Assembly: GCF_027532185.1 (NCBI RefSeq)
Contig: NZ_JAPZSV010000003.1
Location: 620,001 to 684,000, forward strand
Length of the DNA: 64,000 nucleotides
Source of the DNA: Hylemonella sp.
GTDB lineage: Bacteria; Pseudomonadota; Gammaproteobacteria; Burkholderiales; Burkholderiaceae_C
Direction: 5' to 3'
The notes beneath the pieces were generated by a model. It did no database searches and was not told the DNA's origin. It saw nothing but the letters and a program-made list of their open reading frames with translations. The position numbers and the translations under genes were made by a program. Below, piece by piece: positions 63,830 through 64,000 of this stretch (its first letter is position 1; every line of letters begins with the position of its first letter).

Positions 63830-64000
63830 ATGAGCGACACCCCCTCCCCCCGCACCATCGTCTACACCCAGCGCGTCGAGTTTGGCGACTGCGACCCCGC
63901 GCGCATCGTCTGGTTTCCCAACTTCTTCCGCTGGATCGACGCGGCCTCGCGCCACTTCTTCATCCAGTGCGGCGTACCGCCCTGGAACGAGACCGAGCAG
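63830..64000 (+). CDS. Acyl-CoA thioesterase (hotdog, 4-hydroxybenzoyl-CoA type), partial
   Basis: First 57 residues; continues past the window. TQRVEFGDCDPARIVWFPNFFRWID carries the catalytic Asp of the 4-hydroxybenzoyl-CoA/YbgC-like thioesterases (GDCDPARIV). Start MSDTPSPRT at 63830. After the oxidoreductase subunits, it would release arylacetate or another acid from its CoA ester. Confidence 0.85.
   Translation, partial: MSDTPSPRTIVYTQRVEFGDCDPARIVWFPNFFRWIDAASRHFFIQCGVPPWNETEQ

Overview
The window is a piece of a GC-rich chromosome from a betaproteobacterium, most probably order Burkholderiales, family Comamonadaceae. The reasons are the codon use, the housekeeping gene content and order (pcm - rhodanese - tolC facing waaA - waaC - phosphomannomutase; serS, ispH, fkpB, radC), a Bug-type solute-binding protein, and several intergenic repeat families of the kind common in that group. 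No replication origin, rRNA or complete tRNA is visible. Assignments rest on reading motifs in the translated sequence; no database search was run.

Layout. 1-1700: AT-richer end of a probable genomic island, closed by what looks like the last bases of a tRNA-Ser gene and its terminator. 1741-2591: glutathione peroxidase and a cupin. 2602-4112: a D-amino-acid dehydrogenase preceded by a tandem glycine riboswitch. 4272-8428: five tightly packed genes (thermostable-hemolysin family, AMP-dependent ligase, haem-oxygenase-like diiron protein, SDR, periplasmic TPR protein), which look like an uncharacterised fatty-acid-modifying pathway. 8462-15205: peroxiredoxin, serS, ispH, fkpB, radC, an Smr protein, a small membrane protein and an EamA exporter. 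15202-20170: a catabolic cluster (epimerase, bile-acid-type symporter, flavin monooxygenase, SDR) divergent from an IclR regulator. 20265-25181: truncated haemoglobin, a large FtsX-type permease, and two AT-richer genes (one a murein endopeptidase) enclosed by inverted repeats. 25182-30923: a probable metal-acquisition operon (msrA, MacB-like ABC pair, small Cys/His protein, DUF3299 protein, His-rich protein, TonB receptor). 31079-38586: TetR-controlled RND efflux genes, pcm, rhodanese, tolC. 38587-44020: LPS core genes, phosphomannomutase, a GIDE protein and LemA. 44141-46400: ahpF and ahpC. 46675-55528: YdcF-like protein, a diguanylate cyclase, a CorC-type protein, a CHASE2 Ser/Thr kinase, apaH, and a DEAD-box helicase. 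55677-57304: an ornithine cyclodeaminase-like protein and dcd. 57437-64000: a LysR regulator divergent from an indolepyruvate ferredoxin oxidoreductase pair, a Bug protein and a hotdog thioesterase, suggesting arylpyruvate catabolism.

The two most unusual items are the five-gene 4272-8428 operon, whose diiron protein keeps a full set of candidate metal ligands, and a pair of about 0.5-kb giant palindromic repeat elements (10340-10832 and 60606-61112) that share their ends and internal motifs and lie between genes on the same strand, one of them inside the indolepyruvate oxidoreductase operon.
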